Shown here in pieces: positions 35,526 through 35,931 of a stretch of DNA of 35,931 nucleotides. Made by a program: the position numbers and the translations under genes. Under the pieces are notes generated by a model, which had not been told where the DNA came from, made no database searches, and saw only the letters and a list, made by a program, of their open reading frames with translations. Each line of letters opens with the position of its first letter. Positions within the stretch are counted from its first letter, which is position 1. The DNA comes from Bacillota bacterium (GTDB lineage Bacteria; Bacillota; Desulfotomaculia; Desulfotomaculales; Ammonificaceae): positions 1-35,931 of the forward strand of contig JBFMBK010000007.1 in assembly GCA_040755295.1 (NCBI GenBank), given 5' to 3'.

Positions 35526-35591
35526 ATGGATCATGGTGTATTAAGGAACAGTTTTTTAGGTGGCAGGGTTTTAGAAACCAGGGAAGAATAG
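35526..35591 (+). CDS. Candidate 21-residue small ORF
   Basis: ATG to TAG frame (MDHGVLRNSFLGGRVLETRE and one more Glu) with AAGGAGG seven bases upstream, an ideal ribosome site. It has no family I know. It may be a small peptide, the leader of the palindromic element, or the stub of a lost gene whose ribosome site was kept. Confidence 0.35.
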   Translation: MDHGVLRNSFLGGRVLETREE

Positions 35592-35603
35592 AGTAGGTCA
35601 GGT

Positions 35604-35632
35604 TTGACTTGTAAATCAAAATGTGGTATAAG
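35604..35632 (+). promoter_or_regulatory. SigA-type promoter of the radical SAM gene
   Basis: TTGACT (35604-35609) and TATAAG (35627-35632) with a 17-base spacer and a TGG extended -10. The predicted start is near 35639, about 22 bases before the GTG. Confidence 0.75.
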
Positions 35633-35660
35633 TGTTTGCAGTTTTCTGGAGGATGAATCG

Positions 35661-35931
35661 GTGCAGGATGTTGAGCAGCTTTTTTCGCGGGTGGAAAAAC
35701 CGGGACGTTATGTGGGCGGTGAGTATAATTCAGTCCGGAAAGGGTGGGATGAGGTACAGGTACGGGTAGCATTTGCTTTTCCGGATGTTTATGAAGTGGG
35801 AATGTCTCATCTGGGTCTGCAGATTCTTTATGCCGCCGTTAACGATAGAGCGGATTCTCTTTTGGAACGGGTATTCGCACCTTGGCCGGACATGGAAAGG
35901 CTCCTGAGAGAAAACAACATTCCGCTTTTTA
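35661..35931 (+). CDS. TIGR03960-type B12-binding radical SAM protein, partial
   Basis: Only the first 90 codons are inside the window. The N-terminus reads FSRVEKPGRYVGGEYNSV, then VRVAFAFPDVYEVGMSHLGL with QILYAAVNDR and RVFAPWPDMERLLRENN, which is the conserved opening of the TIGR03960 radical SAM family that carries an N-terminal B12-binding-like region. The CxxxCxxC cluster motif would lie beyond the edge. GTG at 35661 has TGGAGGAT about six bases upstream. In related Firmicutes the gene sits after spoIVFAB and before a partner (TIGR03936), rng and rplU-obgE, which fits this position. The reaction is unknown. Confidence 0.9.
   Translation, partial: MQDVEQLFSRVEKPGRYVGGEYNSVRKGWDEVQVRVAFAFPDVYEVGMSHLGLQILYAAVNDRADSLLERVFAPWPDMERLLRENNIPLF

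Overview
The window looks like a chromosomal segment of a Gram-positive, endospore-forming anaerobic Firmicute, closest in style to the Peptococcaceae/Desulfotomaculum-Pelotomaculum group. The reasons are strong AGGAGG ribosome sites, frequent GTG and TTG starts, a SpoIVFA-SpoIVFB pair, a rapZ-whiA-rpoN-gap-pgk-tpiA-eno-secG run, a CooT-type nickel protein and a B12-binding radical SAM gene at the right edge. This assignment is inference; there is no rRNA in the window.

Layout. 1-1930 is an AT-richer, partly decayed accessory stretch: a small exported protein behind a leader with several mini-ORFs, the 3' remnant of a DUF4367-type gene cut at a short palindromic element, and about 770 bases without a recognisable gene. 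1932-3170 carries a CooT-like nickel protein, a family 4 uracil-DNA glycosylase and a DUF2508 protein on the minus strand. 3657-7361 is a coherent osmotic-stress unit: a c-di-AMP (ydaO/yuaA) riboswitch with its terminator, then a fused trehalose-6-phosphate synthase/phosphatase and an MscS channel. 7540-14585 is the complete excision-repair set uvrB-uvrA-uvrC. 14707-20047 holds a Cof-type HAD phosphatase, a ROK sugar kinase, a glycogen debranching enzyme and a phosphoglucose/phosphomannose isomerase, which together could feed stored sugar into glycolysis. 20147-29057 runs rapZ-whiA-rpoN-gap-pgk-tpiA-eno-secG, with yvcK, cggR and a phosphoglycerate mutase notably absent. A convergent Mn-dependent pyrophosphatase follows, then rodA, a SAM methyltransferase, a membrane HD-GYP protein, spoIVFA-spoIVFB and the start of a TIGR03960 radical SAM gene.

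Three non-coding signals deserve attention. First, the c-di-AMP riboswitch sits in front of trehalose synthesis and a mechanosensitive channel. Second, two related palindromic elements (25132-25343 and 35386-35520) fold as hairpins whose mismatches are almost all G-U wobbles; one is capped by a GCAA tetraloop. Both end in a ribosome binding site. Third, short-word quasi-repeat spacers begin at the 3' ends of several genes and supply their last codons. Everything here comes from reading the sequence; no database or folding program was run.
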